A stretch of DNA of 10,952 bases from an uncultured Clostridia bacterium (GCA_934292955.1 CAKQXZ010000071.1:1-10952); one strand, 5' to 3'. Positions 1 through 10,216 are shown, numbered from the stretch's first letter. Made by a program: numbers and translations. Notes: a model not told the origin generated them from the letters alone.

Positions 1-2
1 AG

Positions 3-98
3 CATATTCTTTATGATAAATGTCGCGCGGGCAAAACAAACGATGTGTCGGTCATAAGATTTTCAGAACCGATATCGCCCCGCAAGTTCCTTTTTTAA
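3..98 (+). CDS. C-terminal end of an unidentified upstream gene (partial)
   Basis: This frame is open from the window edge to a TAA at 96-98, giving about 31 residues that end in ...SEPISPRKFLF. The stop codon overlaps the start of the leuS ribosome binding site (AAGGAGAG, 97-104), the usual geometry of adjacent genes in one operon. Codon choice resembles the genes downstream. I do not recognise the protein and so little sequence cannot identify a family. The alternative is that this is an untranslated leuS leader; no promoter, T-box element or terminator hairpin was found in it, which makes a coding tail somewhat more likely. Confidence 0.4.
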   Translation, partial: HILYDKCRAGKTNDVSVIRFSEPISPRKFLF

Positions 99-113
99 GG
101 AGAGTTTTCTGAT

Positions 114-2549
114 ATGAACATGCACGAAATCGAAAAAAAATGGCAGGAACGTTGGGAAAGAGAAAAACTCAATACGTTCAACAAAAAGAACATAGACAAA
201 AAATTCTATTGTCTTGAAATGTTCTCTTACCCGTCGGGCGCAAAATTGCATGCCGGTCACTGGTACAACTACGGACCGACCGACAGTTACGCTCGCTACA
301 AAAGAATGAAAGGCTATGAAGTTTTTCAACCGATGGGCTTCGACGCATTCGGACTTCCCGCCGAAAACTATGCGATAAAGACAGGCGTTCACCCGCAGGA
401 CTCCACCCTTAAAAATATAGCGACCATGGAAAAACAACTTAAGGCAATGGGCGCAATGTTTGACTGGTCTGCAGAAATAAAAACTTGCATGCCGGACTAT
501 TACAAGTGGACGCAATGGCTTTTCCTGCAATTGTATAAACACGGTCTTGCATACAGAAAAGAAGCACCCGTAAACTGGTGTCCGTCATGCAACACCGTTC
601 TTGCAAACGAACAGGTAGTAGACGGCAAATGCGAAAGATGCGGTTCGCAGGTCATCAAAAAAGATCTCACGCAGTGGTTTTTCAAAATAACGGATTATGC
701 CGAAGAACTTCTTCAAGGACTTGACAAACTTGACTGGCCGGAGAAAACAAAAGCCATGCAACGCAACTGGATCGGTAAATCGGTCGGCGTAGAAGTAATC
801 TTCACTGCCGAAAGCGGCGACGAATTCAAGGTTTTCACCACTCGCGCCGATACCATTTTCGGCGTTTCTTACGTCGTTCTCGCGCCCGAACATCCGCTCG
901 TTAAAAAACTTTGCACCGAAGACAGGCGCGCCGACGTCGAAAGCTATATTACAGAAACAGGCAAGGTCGACGAAATCGAACGTCTTTCCACCGCGCGTGA
1001 GAAAAACGGCGTTTTCATCGGCGCATATGCAATTAACCCTATTAACGACAAAAAAGTTCCTATTTATATAGCCGACTACGTTCTTTATTCGTACGGTACG
1101 GGTGCGGTTATGGGCGTCCCCGCACATGATGAAAGGGATTTTGCTTTCGCTAAAAAATACGGTCTGCCCGTCAATCGCGTAATTCATTCTACCAGGGGCG
1201 ACGACGAACTCCCCTATTGCGAAGACGGAATTATGATTAACAGTCTTAATTTCGACGGCTTAAAGAGCGACGAAGGCAGAAAGCAGATTCTTAAAGCGCT
1301 TTCCGAAAAAGGCAAAGGCAACGCAAAGGTCAATTATCGTTTGCGCGATTGGCTTATTTCACGCCAAAGATACTGGGGGGCGCCTATCCCTGTTGTTTAC
1401 TGTGATAAATGCGGTATTGTTCCCGTTCCCGAAAAGGATCTGCCGGTTCAACTTCCCTATGATGTCGAATTCAAGCCCGACGGCAAATCCCCGCTTGCAA
1501 AGCACGAAGGCTTTATGCATACAAAATGCCCGCACTGCGGCGGCGACGCTACTCGTGAGCCTGATACTCTCGATACGTTCGTCTGCTCGAGTTGGTACTA
1601 TTTAAGATATCCCGACGCGAACGATTCCGAAAAAGCTTTTGATCCCGAAATCATAAACAAAATGCTCCCCGTCGACAAATATGTCGGCGGCGCGGAACAC
1701 GCATGTATGCACTTGCTTTACGCAAGATTCGTAACTAAAGCCCTGCGCGATATGGGCTATCTTAAATTTGACGAACCATTCAAATCTCTTACCCATCAAG
1801 GTACGATTTTAGGCCCCGACGGTTTCAAAATGAGTAAATCGCGCGGAAACGTAATCTCGCCCGACGATTATATCGAAACTTACGGCGCAGACGTTTTCAG
1901 GCTGTATCTTATGTTTGGATTCAGTTACGTCGAAGGCGGACCGTGGAACGATGAAGGCATTAAATCGGTTGCACGTTTTCTTGACCGCGTGGAACGCATC
2001 TTCGATAAAGTCAATGCATATAAGCCCGAAAAACAATATCCCGAATACGGCAAAGACGAAAAAGAACTTCTTTACGTTATGAACTACACCATTAAATGCG
2101 TTGACCGCGATATCAACTCTTTCTCGTTCAATACCGCAGTCGCCAGACTTATGGAATTCGTAAACGCCATATACAAATACGACGGCAAAGAAGACGGAAA
2201 GAATCTTAAATTGCTTAAAGACGCAGTCGATACTCTCGTATTGCTCATCGCTCCCCTTACGCCGCATTTTGCAGAAGAACTCAGAAGCAGAACAGGCGCG
2301 AAAGGCTCGATTTTCAATTGCTCGTATCCCGAATGCGACGAAAAATATCTCGTTCTCGACGAAATTGAATACGGCGTTCAGATCAACAGCAAAATAAGAA
2401 CAAAAATCGTTCTTTCGAAAAATCTTACAAAAGAAGAAATAACCGAAGCGGTTTTCGCCGACGAAAAAGTCAAAGAACTTCTCGACGGAAAAGATGTCAT
2501 AAAGACGATAGTTGTTCCGTTGCGCCTTATAAACATCATTGTAAAATAA
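114..2549 (+). CDS. leuS: Leucyl-tRNA synthetase
   Basis: Class Ia aminoacyl-tRNA synthetase that charges tRNA-Leu with leucine in the cytoplasm. The 811-residue length is normal for bacterial LeuRS. Visible landmarks: the HIGH-type motif HAGH at residues 46-49 following FSYPSG; a zinc-knuckle-like pair NWCPSC (C156, C159) with CERCG (C173, C176); the CP1 editing domain with TTRADT (242-247) and [15 protein letters not shown] (328-342), whose Asp339 matches the family's conserved editing aspartate; a second cysteine pair set C430/C433 and C472/C475; and KMSKS at 572-576. The C-terminal end ...[12 protein letters not shown] is the family's usual ending, so the gene is intact. The start is supported by AAGGAGAG at 97-104, nine bases upstream. 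No leucine T-box is visible in the 113 bases before it, so regulation probably lies further upstream. The M18 peptidase gene follows after 13 bases. Confidence 0.98.
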   Translation: MNMHEIEKKWQERWEREKLNTFNKKNIDKKFYCLEMFSYPSGAKLHAGHWYNYGPTDSYARYKRMKGYEVFQPMGFDAFGLPAENYAIKTGVHPQDSTLKNIATMEKQLKAMGAMFDWSAEIKTCMPDYYKWTQWLFLQLYKHGLAYRKEAPVNWCPSCNTVLANEQVVDGKCERCGSQVIKKDLTQWFFKITDYAEELLQGLDKLDWPEKTKAMQRNWIGKSVGVEVIFTAESGDEFKVFTTRADTIFGVSYVVLAPEHPLVKKLCTEDRRADVESYITETGKVDEIERLSTAREKNGVFIGAYAINPINDKKVPIYIADYVLYSYGTGAVMGVPAHDERDFAFAKKYGLPVNRVIHSTRGDDELPYCEDGIMINSLNFDGLKSDEGRKQILKALSEKGKGNAKVNYRLRDWLISRQRYWGAPIPVVYCDKCGIVPVPEKDLPVQLPYDVEFKPDGKSPLAKHEGFMHTKCPHCGGDATREPDTLDTFVCSSWYYLRYPDANDSEKAFDPEIINKMLPVDKYVGGAEHACMHLLYARFVTKALRDMGYLKFDEPFKSLTHQGTILGPDGFKMSKSRGNVISPDDYIETYGADVFRLYLMFGFSYVEGGPWNDEGIKSVARFLDRVERIFDKVNAYKPEKQYPEYGKDEKELLYVMNYTIKCVDRDINSFSFNTAVARLMEFVNAIYKYDGKEDGKNLKLLKDAVDTLVLLIAPLTPHFAEELRSRTGAKGSIFNCSYPECDEKYLVLDEIEYGVQINSKIRTKIVLSKNLTKEEITEAVFADEKVKELLDGKDVIKTIVVPLRLINIIVK

Positions 2550-2562
2550 AACGAGCGAATAC

Positions 2563-3819
2563 ATGAAAACAATAAACGAATTACTTAAAAACTCAAAAAC
2601 AAGTTTCTTCGCCGTTAAAGAAGCTGAAGAAATTCTTTGTGAAAACGGTTTTGAAAAACTTTTGGAAAATCAAGATTTTATCTTGAAAAACGGCGGAAAG
2701 TATTATGTAAAAAGAAACGATTCCGCACTGATTGCGTTCATTGCCGCGGCTAAAAAACAAACGGGGTATAAAATCGTTGCATCACATACCGATTCGCCTT
2801 GCTTCAAGGTAAAACTCGGCAAAAATCCGGTTAAAGCGGGATGTTCTACGGTTTACGTCGAACAATACGGCGGCGGGTTGAGATATACTTGGTTCGACCG
2901 TCCGCTCAGACTTTGCGGAAGACTGTGCGGCGAAAAAGACGGTCAGTTCCGTACGATGTTTTATCTTTCAGAAAATCGTTACGTTATCCCCAGCCTTGCG
3001 ATACATTACAATCGCAGCGCAAACGACGGAATTCCATTTAACGTTCAAACCGATTGCCAGCCGATATACTCAATGCAATGCGATCCCGAAATCTTGAAAA
3101 AAGATCTTGAAACCGCATTTGACGGAACTTTACTCGACTGCGATCTTTATCTTATAAGCGACGAAGAACCGTTCTTTTCGGGTCGCGACAACGAGTTGCT
3201 CTGCGCTCCCCGCGTAGATAATCTTACAAGTTGTTTTTCTTCTATAGAAAGCCTTATCGATTGCACTGCAAAGCCGGATATGACATTAGTTGCTTACCTT
3301 GCGGATAATGAAGAAGTCGGCAGCCGCACAAAACAAGGCGCGGGCTCTACATTTCTTTACGATATTCTCGAAAGGACTGCAAACGCGCTCAGCAATAAAT
3401 GCTTGCAAGCAAATCTAAGCAACAGTTTTATGGTTTCCTGCGACAATGCGCACGCAACTCACCCTTGCCATGCCCAACTTGCGGACGGTTCCAACGACGT
3501 GTTTTTAGGCGGCGGCATAGTGATCAAACATCACGCAAATATGAATTATACTTCCGACGGAGTGAGTTCTGCTTATCTTAAAGCCGTTCTTAAAAAGGCA
3601 GACGTTCAATACTGCGACTTTTATATGAGATCGGATTTACCCTGCGGCGGCACTCTCGGGGCGATAAGTTCTTCTCAGGTTTCCATTAAGTCGGTCGATA
3701 TAGGTATTGCTCAACTTGCAATGCACTCGGCCGTGGAAACGTTTGCAATAAAAGATTATGCGACCATGAAAAGCGGGCTGACTGCCTTTTATATGTCTGA
3801 CTTAAAAATTCCCGAATAA
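2563..3819 (+). CDS. M18 family zinc aminopeptidase (aspartyl aminopeptidase type)
   Basis: Metallo-aminopeptidase of family M18, a cytoplasmic tetrahedral peptidase that removes N-terminal residues, typically acidic ones, from peptides. The 418-residue length fits bacterial members. Landmarks: ASHTDSPCFKVK (73-84) with metal ligand His75 and catalytic Asp77; RVDN with bridging Asp219; DNEEVGS (248-254) with the Glu pair 250/251; VSCDNAHATHP (291-301) with Asp294; and AMHSAVET (386-393) with His388. The full metal and catalytic set is present, so the enzyme should be active. ATG 2563 lies 13 bases after the leuS stop and has only a weak purine stretch (ACGAGCG) before it, suggesting translational coupling to leuS. 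The residue specificity cannot be read from the sequence; the symbols apeA/apeB used in clostridia are therefore not assigned. Confidence 0.95.
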   Translation: MKTINELLKNSKTSFFAVKEAEEILCENGFEKLLENQDFILKNGGKYYVKRNDSALIAFIAAAKKQTGYKIVASHTDSPCFKVKLGKNPVKAGCSTVYVEQYGGGLRYTWFDRPLRLCGRLCGEKDGQFRTMFYLSENRYVIPSLAIHYNRSANDGIPFNVQTDCQPIYSMQCDPEILKKDLETAFDGTLLDCDLYLISDEEPFFSGRDNELLCAPRVDNLTSCFSSIESLIDCTAKPDMTLVAYLADNEEVGSRTKQGAGSTFLYDILERTANALSNKCLQANLSNSFMVSCDNAHATHPCHAQLADGSNDVFLGGGIVIKHHANMNYTSDGVSSAYLKAVLKKADVQYCDFYMRSDLPCGGTLGAISSSQVSIKSVDIGIAQLAMHSAVETFAIKDYATMKSGLTAFYMSDLKIPE

Positions 3820-3872
3820 CAAAAATTTAATTACGTCAATTTATAATTTTATCTGACATAATAAATTATAAA

Positions 3873-3923
3873 AAACGGCATAAAATATGCGATTTTAACA
3901 TGTTTTACGCCGTTTCTTTTTTT
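3873..3923 (+). terminator. Hairpin terminator after the leuS-M18 unit, probably bidirectional
   Basis: Inverted arms 3873-3885 (AAACGGCATAAAA) and 3903-3915 (TTTTACGCCGTTT) form 13 pairs with one A-C mismatch (3880/3908) in the + RNA, followed by CTTTTTTT at 3916-3923. In the - RNA the mismatch becomes a G-U pair and the helix is unbroken, followed by a six-U run, so it can also serve as a second terminator for thrS. Confidence 0.8.
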
Positions 3924-3962
3924 ATAGAAAAAGCACTGCAGATACAATCCGCAATGCTTTTT
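3920..3962 (-). terminator. Intrinsic terminator of thrS
   Basis: The arms 3928-3939 and 3951-3962 form a 12-pair helix with an 11-base loop in the - RNA, including one G-U pair (3936/3954). The helix begins 13 bases beyond the thrS stop codon and its 3' arm ends in five U residues. In the + RNA the same position is a C-A mismatch. Confidence 0.8.
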
Positions 3963-3975
3963 TATTATCCTAAAA

Positions 3976-5910
<1,935 letters not shown>

Positions 5911-5935
5911 ATTTTCTTCCTCCGTTTTAACAAAT

Positions 5936-5963
5936 AAAAAATCCTTATGCGTGAGCATAAGGA
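5936..5963 (-). terminator. T-box regulated terminator of the thrS leader
   Basis: A perfect 9-pair helix TCCTTATGC/GCATAAGGA (5955-5963 with 5942-5950) with loop TCAC is followed by six U residues (5936-5941). Its 5' arm is the same sequence that pairs with the T-box in the antiterminator, so the two folds are mutually exclusive. Confidence 0.95.
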
Positions 5964-6140
5964 CGATATAATACCGCGGTTCCACCTTATTTGCCGCGCG
6001 AATACGCGCGACCGCTTTTATAGGTACAACACCGATTTTTACGGGTGGTTTCGAACTGCATCATACGAACACGGCTTCTCAGCAACCGCCGCTCTCTGTA
6101 AATCGCATTGATACGTCTACTTGTCCCAATCGAACGTTGT
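5936..6140 (-). promoter_or_regulatory. Threonine-specific T-box riboswitch, leader of thrS
   Basis: The leader RNA binds uncharged tRNA-Thr and then allows transcription into thrS. Stem I is closed by ACAAC (6136-6140) with GTTGT (6026-6030) and CGATT with AATCG (6033-6037). It contains the conserved GGGACAAGTA segment and the distal AGAGAGCGGCGG...GCTGAGAAG segment. In the specifier loop, GAAACCACC presents ACC, a threonine codon, at 6047-6049. A GC hairpin (CGCGCG-TATT-CGCGCG, 5995-6010) occupies the stem III position. The T-box sequence AAGGTGGAACCGCG is at 5975-5988, with TGGA as the acceptor-pairing bulge, predicting a tRNA discriminator U. ATAAGG (5985-5990) can pair with CCTTAT (5957-5962) as antiterminator, which excludes the terminator helix. 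Confidence 0.97.
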
Positions 6141-6146
6141 GACTTA

Positions 6147-6174
6147 ATTATACATCTTTTTCGGCATAAGTCAA
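6147..6174 (-). promoter_or_regulatory. Sigma-A promoter of the thrS leader
   Basis: TTGACT (6169-6174), a 16-base spacer and a perfect TATAAT (6147-6152) predict a start near 6140, exactly at the base of T-box stem I. The -35 box lies three bases beyond the stop codon of the YtxC-like gene, so thrS has its own promoter and can also receive readthrough from the upstream operon. Confidence 0.9.
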
Positions 6175-6177
6175 ACG

Positions 6178-6891
6178 TTATCTGCGCGAAACAAGAATTT
6201 TTTCACCGAAATATTTGTACAAGTACTCTGCGTCGCACTCGGAAAGGTTGCCCGTAATATATATTTCGCTCGCACCAGATAATAACGCTTCTTTTATCTG
6301 ACTATGCTCTTTCCCGAACGGTAACAGTCTGCATCTGTCAAGCCGCCTGTATCTGCCGTCATATACCTTATCACCGTCGATATACACTTTTCTGCCGTGT
6401 TTTTCGCCTATAAGGTAAGATACAAACTCTTTTAATTCTTCAGGCGTGAAATAATCGGGAATATATGAAGATATCTCACGCCATTTTTTCTTAAGGGGCT
6501 GAAGTCTGAAATTATAAAATCCGTCGATTGCGCCTTCGGCTCTGTAAATAAGCCGCGATTTTACAAAACGTTTATCGTCTTCTATGTCGGCTGCAATTAC
6601 GGAAGAAATAAGAATTTCACGCTCCGTTTTGGTCAAACCGTATGCAGAGATTGTTTTCTCGAACATACCGTATTTGTACGCAACACAGATAACATCGGCG
6701 ATTTTATCGTCAACTTCGCGACGAAGAACATGAAAATACTCGCTTTCGCCTTCTATATTCAATATAGCCCGTTGTTCATCCTTTTCTATCGAATATCCGC
6801 ACGCCCGGATCAGTTCGTCCGATAAATTGTTTACAATATACTCAAGATTATTGACGTTTTTAATATCTTCCGATACGCGCAACAAGTTCAT
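6178..6891 (-). CDS. YtxC-like protein (putative sporulation protein)
   Basis: I assign this to the YtxC family, a poorly characterised group found in endospore formers, on two grounds. The segment IDGFYNFRL (122-130), followed by a basic stretch and PDYFTPEELKEFVSYL (145-160), resembles the family's conserved core (GF-x-NFRL, then helices with EE-x-x-EF-x-x-L). Second, ytxC lies just upstream of thrS in Bacillus subtilis, as here. At 237 residues it is shorter than the roughly 280 I recall for the family. No signal peptide, membrane segment or known catalytic motif is visible; molecular function is unknown. It begins 11 bases after the Ca2+-ATPase stop and is probably cotranscribed. The start is uncertain: GGAG is only one base from ATG 6891 but seven bases from the in-frame TTG at codon 3 (6883-6885), which may be the real start. 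Confidence 0.7.
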   Translation of the reverse strand: MNLLRVSEDIKNVNNLEYIVNNLSDELIRACGYSIEKDEQRAILNIEGESEYFHVLRREVDDKIADVICVAYKYGMFEKTISAYGLTKTEREILISSVIAADIEDDKRFVKSRLIYRAEGAIDGFYNFRLQPLKKKWREISSYIPDYFTPEELKEFVSYLIGEKHGRKVYIDGDKVYDGRYRRLDRCRLLPFGKEHSQIKEALLSGASEIYITGNLSECDAEYLYKYFGEKILVSRR

Positions 6892-6902
6892 ACTCCAATA
6901 GT

Positions 6903-9524
6903 TTAGGCAAACTTTCTCCTTTTAATTATTTTTCTTGCTTTTTTCGGCTTTAGTATCCGATAAACGGTTTTATAAACTTCGGAAATAACTATAACAGAAC
7001 ACGCAACAAGAAAAATCTTCACCCATACAACAAATCCGAGTGCCGTCGTATCGAACATATTTCCGCAAAATTGCGTAAGAACAATCTGTAAAATCAACGT
7101 AAGCAATAAAAGGACAGAAAACAATCGATTCTTACCAAACGAATAAATTATGCTTTTACTGCCCAATTCGCGGGCATTTACCGCGTTGAACATCTGAATA
7201 AGAATGAAAAGACAAAATACCGCCGTAGACGATTGTTCGGGCTCTACGTTCAAAAAATTAAAGACTTTCTGCAATGCAAGTATGACCACCGCGTACAAAC
7301 TATGCATAATAATACGCAAAAATGTTCGTTTGGTCACTATATCGTCAGTTCTTCTTACGGGTTTTGCTTCCATAAACTCATCCGGGCGTTTTTCAAGCCC
7401 TAACGACAGCGCAAGCGGACCGTCCATAATCACGTTTATCCATAAAAGTTGCAACGCGCTGAACGGCGGAGCAAAGCCCATAATGAGAAATGCGATGATT
7501 ACGCCGACTGCGGCAAAGTTAACCGTTAATTGAAAGAAAAGAAAACTTTGAAAATTCTTATAAATATTTCTGCCGAAAGACACCGCTTTTACGATTACCG
7601 AAAATGAATTGTCGAGTAAAATAATATCCGACGCTTCTTTCGTAATCTCGCTTCCGTCACCCATCGCTATGCCGATATCCGCATTTTTTACGGCGGGCGC
7701 ATCGTTAACTCCGTCACCCGTAACGGCGACCACTTCTCCGCTCTTTTTGAGTAATTTTACTATTCTGAGTTTTGTTTCGGGCAAACATCTCGCCACGACG
7801 GTTGTATTTTTTAATAGTGCCGTAAGTTTTTCATCGTCCATTTCGGCAACTTCGGGTCCGGTAAGACAATTATCTTCTCTTGCGCTCATTCCGAGTTTAT
7901 CGGCAACGGCAAGCGCAGTTTCCTTATTATCGCCCGTAAGAATTTTTACGTCTATACCCGCTTGCTTACATTTATAAACAGAATCGGCAACTTCGGGGCG
8001 CACTTTATCTGTAATTGCGCAAAAACCGTCAAAAACAAACCCATCGGGCGTTTTTCTTGCAAAAGCAAGCACTCTTTCGGCTGCGTTTTCATAAGGCGTT
8101 GCCTGAGCAATGAACCGCTCTCTTGTCTGTTTGTCAAATCCGCAAATGGATGTAATTACTTCTATCCCGCCCTTGTAATACGTCGTTTTTTCCCCGTCGG
8201 AAATAACGGTCGTACTCATATATTTTCTTTCGGACGAAAAAGGAACTCTTTCGGTAATTTTTTCTTTCACTCTTGCCTTTTCAAGGTTTTTGGGCGAATC
8301 GGCAAACAAATAGCCTATCAATGCCCTTTCGGTCGAATTGCCGGCTATAAACATTTTCTTGCCGTCGTTAACGTAAGAAGCAGTAGAATTAAGCGCTATA
8401 TTCTTATAAAAATTCTTAAAAGCGTCGTCTTTTTTATCGATTTTTCTGCCGTTTGAAACAAAACAATCGACTTCCATAACGCCAACCGTCAGGGTTCCCG
8501 TTTTATCGGAACAGATTACGCTTACGCAACCTACCGTTTCAGCCGCAACGAGTTTCTTTATAACTGCATTTGATTTTGCAAGCCGAACAACGCTGAGCGC
8601 AAGAGATATCGCAACCGTTGTGGGTAATCCTTCGGGTACAGCAGCAACGATCAATACGATTGCGGACAAAAACGCGTCTTTAAGCCCTTGAACGCCGAAT
8701 CCGCCCGCGATTATAAGACGAGCCAAAGTCAGGCAAAATACGGCAGCCGAAGCAACAGCACCGAATATAGAAATCTTTTTTGATAATGCCGTCAATTTTT
8801 CGGCTAACGGCGCGGAAATATCGTTTGCGGACGATAAACCCGAAGCAATACTTCCTATTCTTGCCGAATCGCCGACCGCAAGCACAATAGCCTTAGCGTT
8901 TCCCGCTTTGATATAAGTTCCCGAACTCAATATATTGTTTTCGACAAACTTTCCGCCGCCTGAATACGCTCTTTTTGCTACGTTAACCGATTCTCCTGTC
9001 AGCGTGGACTCATCCGCTTCAAGTCCGTCGCACTCGATAATAAGACAGTCCGCGACGACTTTTTCGCCGGTTTCTATGAAAATTACGTCGCCAACACACA
9101 CGTCGGCGTTTCCGATAAGGCGTTTTTCTCCGTCGCGAATCACCGAAACAGACAAATTTTCGGTAAAACTTTTCAATACGTCAAAAGCCTTTTCGGATTT
9201 TGTTTCCATTATTACGGTCAAACCCACCGAAATGCATATCGATAAAAATATTCCGATACATTCGAACGGATCGACTTCGCTTCCGGTAAAATAATTACCG
9301 ATATTTACGCCTAAGGTGATGAAAAAAGCAAAAACGAGTATTAACACCATCGGTTCACATAGAGCGTTAAGAATTCGTCTGAACACCGTAATTTTGCCTT
9401 TTTGCGTTAAAACGTTTTTACCGAATCGTTCTCCGTTTTTAATCGCCTGCGACGTAGTCAATCCCTTTTCGGAAAGCTTCTCGTCGGCATAAAGTTTTTC
9501 AAATTTAGTTAAATCGGAATGCAT
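6903..9524 (-). CDS. P-type Ca2+-transporting ATPase (P2 family)
   Basis: ATP-driven cation pump of the plasma membrane, most likely exporting Ca2+. The 873-residue protein is complete. Landmarks: N-terminal cation-ATPase domain; actuator TGES (176-179); M4 with VAAVPEGLP (293-301); phosphorylation motif DKTGTLT with Asp340; nucleotide-domain KGG (451-453); TGDN (530-533); hinge TGDGVNDAP (602-610); M5 FQLTVNFAAV (664-673); M6 NVIMDG (697-702). Ten membrane segments are apparent (about 55-75, 87-106, 252-274, 283-310, 661-683, 686-708, 735-755, 766-785, 800-820, 828-850). Site II residues (Glu298, Asn697, Asp701) are present, but the SERCA Glu771 and Thr799 positions are Ala672 and Met700, as in plasma-membrane-type pumps, suggesting one Ca2+ per cycle. 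The C-terminus is a short Lys/Arg-rich tail. ATG 9524 lacks a good ribosome binding site. It leads the operon with the YtxC-like gene. Confidence 0.93.
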   Translation of the reverse strand: MHSDLTKFEKLYADEKLSEKGLTTSQAIKNGERFGKNVLTQKGKITVFRRILNALCEPMVLILVFAFFITLGVNIGNYFTGSEVDPFECIGIFLSICISVGLTVIMETKSEKAFDVLKSFTENLSVSVIRDGEKRLIGNADVCVGDVIFIETGEKVVADCLIIECDGLEADESTLTGESVNVAKRAYSGGGKFVENNILSSGTYIKAGNAKAIVLAVGDSARIGSIASGLSSANDISAPLAEKLTALSKKISIFGAVASAAVFCLTLARLIIAGGFGVQGLKDAFLSAIVLIVAAVPEGLPTTVAISLALSVVRLAKSNAVIKKLVAAETVGCVSVICSDKTGTLTVGVMEVDCFVSNGRKIDKKDDAFKNFYKNIALNSTASYVNDGKKMFIAGNSTERALIGYLFADSPKNLEKARVKEKITERVPFSSERKYMSTTVISDGEKTTYYKGGIEVITSICGFDKQTRERFIAQATPYENAAERVLAFARKTPDGFVFDGFCAITDKVRPEVADSVYKCKQAGIDVKILTGDNKETALAVADKLGMSAREDNCLTGPEVAEMDDEKLTALLKNTTVVARCLPETKLRIVKLLKKSGEVVAVTGDGVNDAPAVKNADIGIAMGDGSEITKEASDIILLDNSFSVIVKAVSFGRNIYKNFQSFLFFQLTVNFAAVGVIIAFLIMGFAPPFSALQLLWINVIMDGPLALSLGLEKRPDEFMEAKPVRRTDDIVTKRTFLRIIMHSLYAVVILALQKVFNFLNVEPEQSSTAVFCLFILIQMFNAVNARELGSKSIIYSFGKNRLFSVLLLLTLILQIVLTQFCGNMFDTTALGFVVWVKIFLVACSVIVISEVYKTVYRILKPKKARKIIKRRKFA

Positions 9525-9559
9525 GACTTTTGACCGTGGATAATCCCTGAATTCTTTAT

Positions 9560-9588
9560 ACTATATGACTTTTTCGGGTTAAATATTA
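9560..9588 (-). promoter_or_regulatory. Sigma-E-like promoter of the Ca2+-ATPase / YtxC-like operon
   Basis: TAATATT (9582-9588), a 14-base spacer and CATATAGT (9560-9567) match the Bacillus sigma-E consensus well: 7 of 7 against KMATATT and 6 of 8 against CATACAHT. The predicted start is about 28 bases before ATG 9524. An overlapping sigma-A reading, TTTAAC (9578-9583) with a 17-base spacer to TATAAA (9555-9560), has a poor -35 box. The match is by eye; the consensus is recalled from B. subtilis. Confidence 0.5.
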
Positions 9589-9607
9589 GTACAATCGTTA
9601 AATCGTT

Positions 9608-9635
9608 TTGCTTTTTATTTATCATATGGTATAAT
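9608..9635 (+). promoter_or_regulatory. Sigma-A promoter of the phosphoribosyltransferase gene
   Basis: TTGCTT (9608-9613), a 16-base spacer ending in TGG, and TATAAT (9630-9635) form an extended -10 promoter. The predicted start is near 9642, about 26 bases before ATG 9668. Confidence 0.85.
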
Positions 9636-9653
9636 AACAAAGCAATCTTTGTT
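9636..9653 (+). repeat. Short perfect inverted repeat at the transcription start
   Basis: AACAAAG-CAAT-CTTTGTT lies directly between the -10 box and the ribosome binding site GGAG (9654-9657). The predicted start falls inside it, so the left arm may not be fully transcribed. It could be an operator or a 5' RNA hairpin; no regulator can be named. Confidence 0.5.
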
Positions 9654-9667
9654 GGAGATTATAAATT

Positions 9668-10216
9668 ATGGATAAAAATTTCTATACGATCGACATAGCG
9701 GGGCATGCGGTTGATTTGCCCATACTCCCCGTATCCGATACTCTCTCTATTGCCTTTTTTAATCTGCACGGCAATCAGAAACTCACCGAACTGTGCGGTA
9801 AAGAACTTGCAAAACTCGCAGTCGGTTGCGATGTTCTTATAACGGCGGAATCTAAAGGTCTGCAACTTTGCCACGTTATGGCGCGCGAACTCAATCAGGA
9901 TTTTTATGCCGTTGCAAGAAAGAGCAAAAAACTCTACATGCAAGACGGGCTTGATATAGTCATAGATTCAACAATGACCACGGGTAAAGAACAGCACCTT
10001 TATCTTTCCAAGCACGACGCGGAACTTCTGAAAGGCAAAAAAGTCGGCATAGTAGACGACGTAGTTTCTACGGGAGCCGCCCTTTCGGGGCTTGAAAAAC
10101 TCGTCGAACTTTCCGGCGGTACAATCGCTAAAAAACTTTTCGTACTCGCCGAAGGTGACGCAGCTAACCGTCCCGACGTTAAATATCTGGCAAAAATCCC
10201 CGTTTTCCCTAAATAA
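9668..10216 (+). CDS. Phosphoribosyltransferase, adenine phosphoribosyltransferase-like
   Basis: Type I phosphoribosyltransferase, 182 residues, cytoplasmic. The PRPP-binding motif GIVDDVVSTG is at 127-136 with the acidic pair Asp130/Asp131, and AESKG at 60-64 matches the pyrophosphate-binding loop region. The overall layout (an N-terminal strand pair, PILPVSDTLSIAFF at 18-31, AEGDA at 161-165) recalls the Firmicutes group usually annotated as adenine phosphoribosyltransferase (COG0503), which would salvage a purine base to its monophosphate. Substrate is not certain: xanthine or orotate enzymes and PurR-type regulators share this fold, but no DNA-binding domain is present. GGAG (9654-9657) lies ten bases before the ATG. 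It has its own promoter and is followed by a terminator, so it appears to be a single-gene unit. No purine riboswitch was seen in its leader. Confidence 0.85.
   Translation: MDKNFYTIDIAGHAVDLPILPVSDTLSIAFFNLHGNQKLTELCGKELAKLAVGCDVLITAESKGLQLCHVMARELNQDFYAVARKSKKLYMQDGLDIVIDSTMTTGKEQHLYLSKHDAELLKGKKVGIVDDVVSTGAALSGLEKLVELSGGTIAKKLFVLAEGDAANRPDVKYLAKIPVFPK

Noticed and set aside
1..113. Leucine T-box or other riboswitch before leuS
   Set aside because: No GGTGGNACCGCG element, specifier loop or terminator hairpin is present in these bases; the window may simply begin too late to show one.
585..1187. 200-residue antisense frame in leuS
   Set aside because: It is a shadow of the leuS CP1 region with no independent support. 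The antisense frame at 63-542 is rejected for the same reasons.
1809..2564. 251-residue open frame antisense to the 3' third of leuS
   Set aside because: leuS is a clear gene over the whole stretch; the antisense protein is rich in Phe, Val and Cys, resembles no family and has no ribosome binding site. Codon bias of the sense gene explains the open frame.
5911..5985. 25-codon N-terminal extension of thrS
   Set aside because: The codons coincide with the T-box antiterminator and terminator helix, and a good ribosome binding site supports ATG 5910.
7962..8456. 164-residue frame on the + strand inside the Ca2+-ATPase gene
   Set aside because: It overlaps the conserved nucleotide-binding domain of the ATPase on the other strand. 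The + strand frames at 7204-7533, 7609-7977 and 8935-9294 are likewise shadows.
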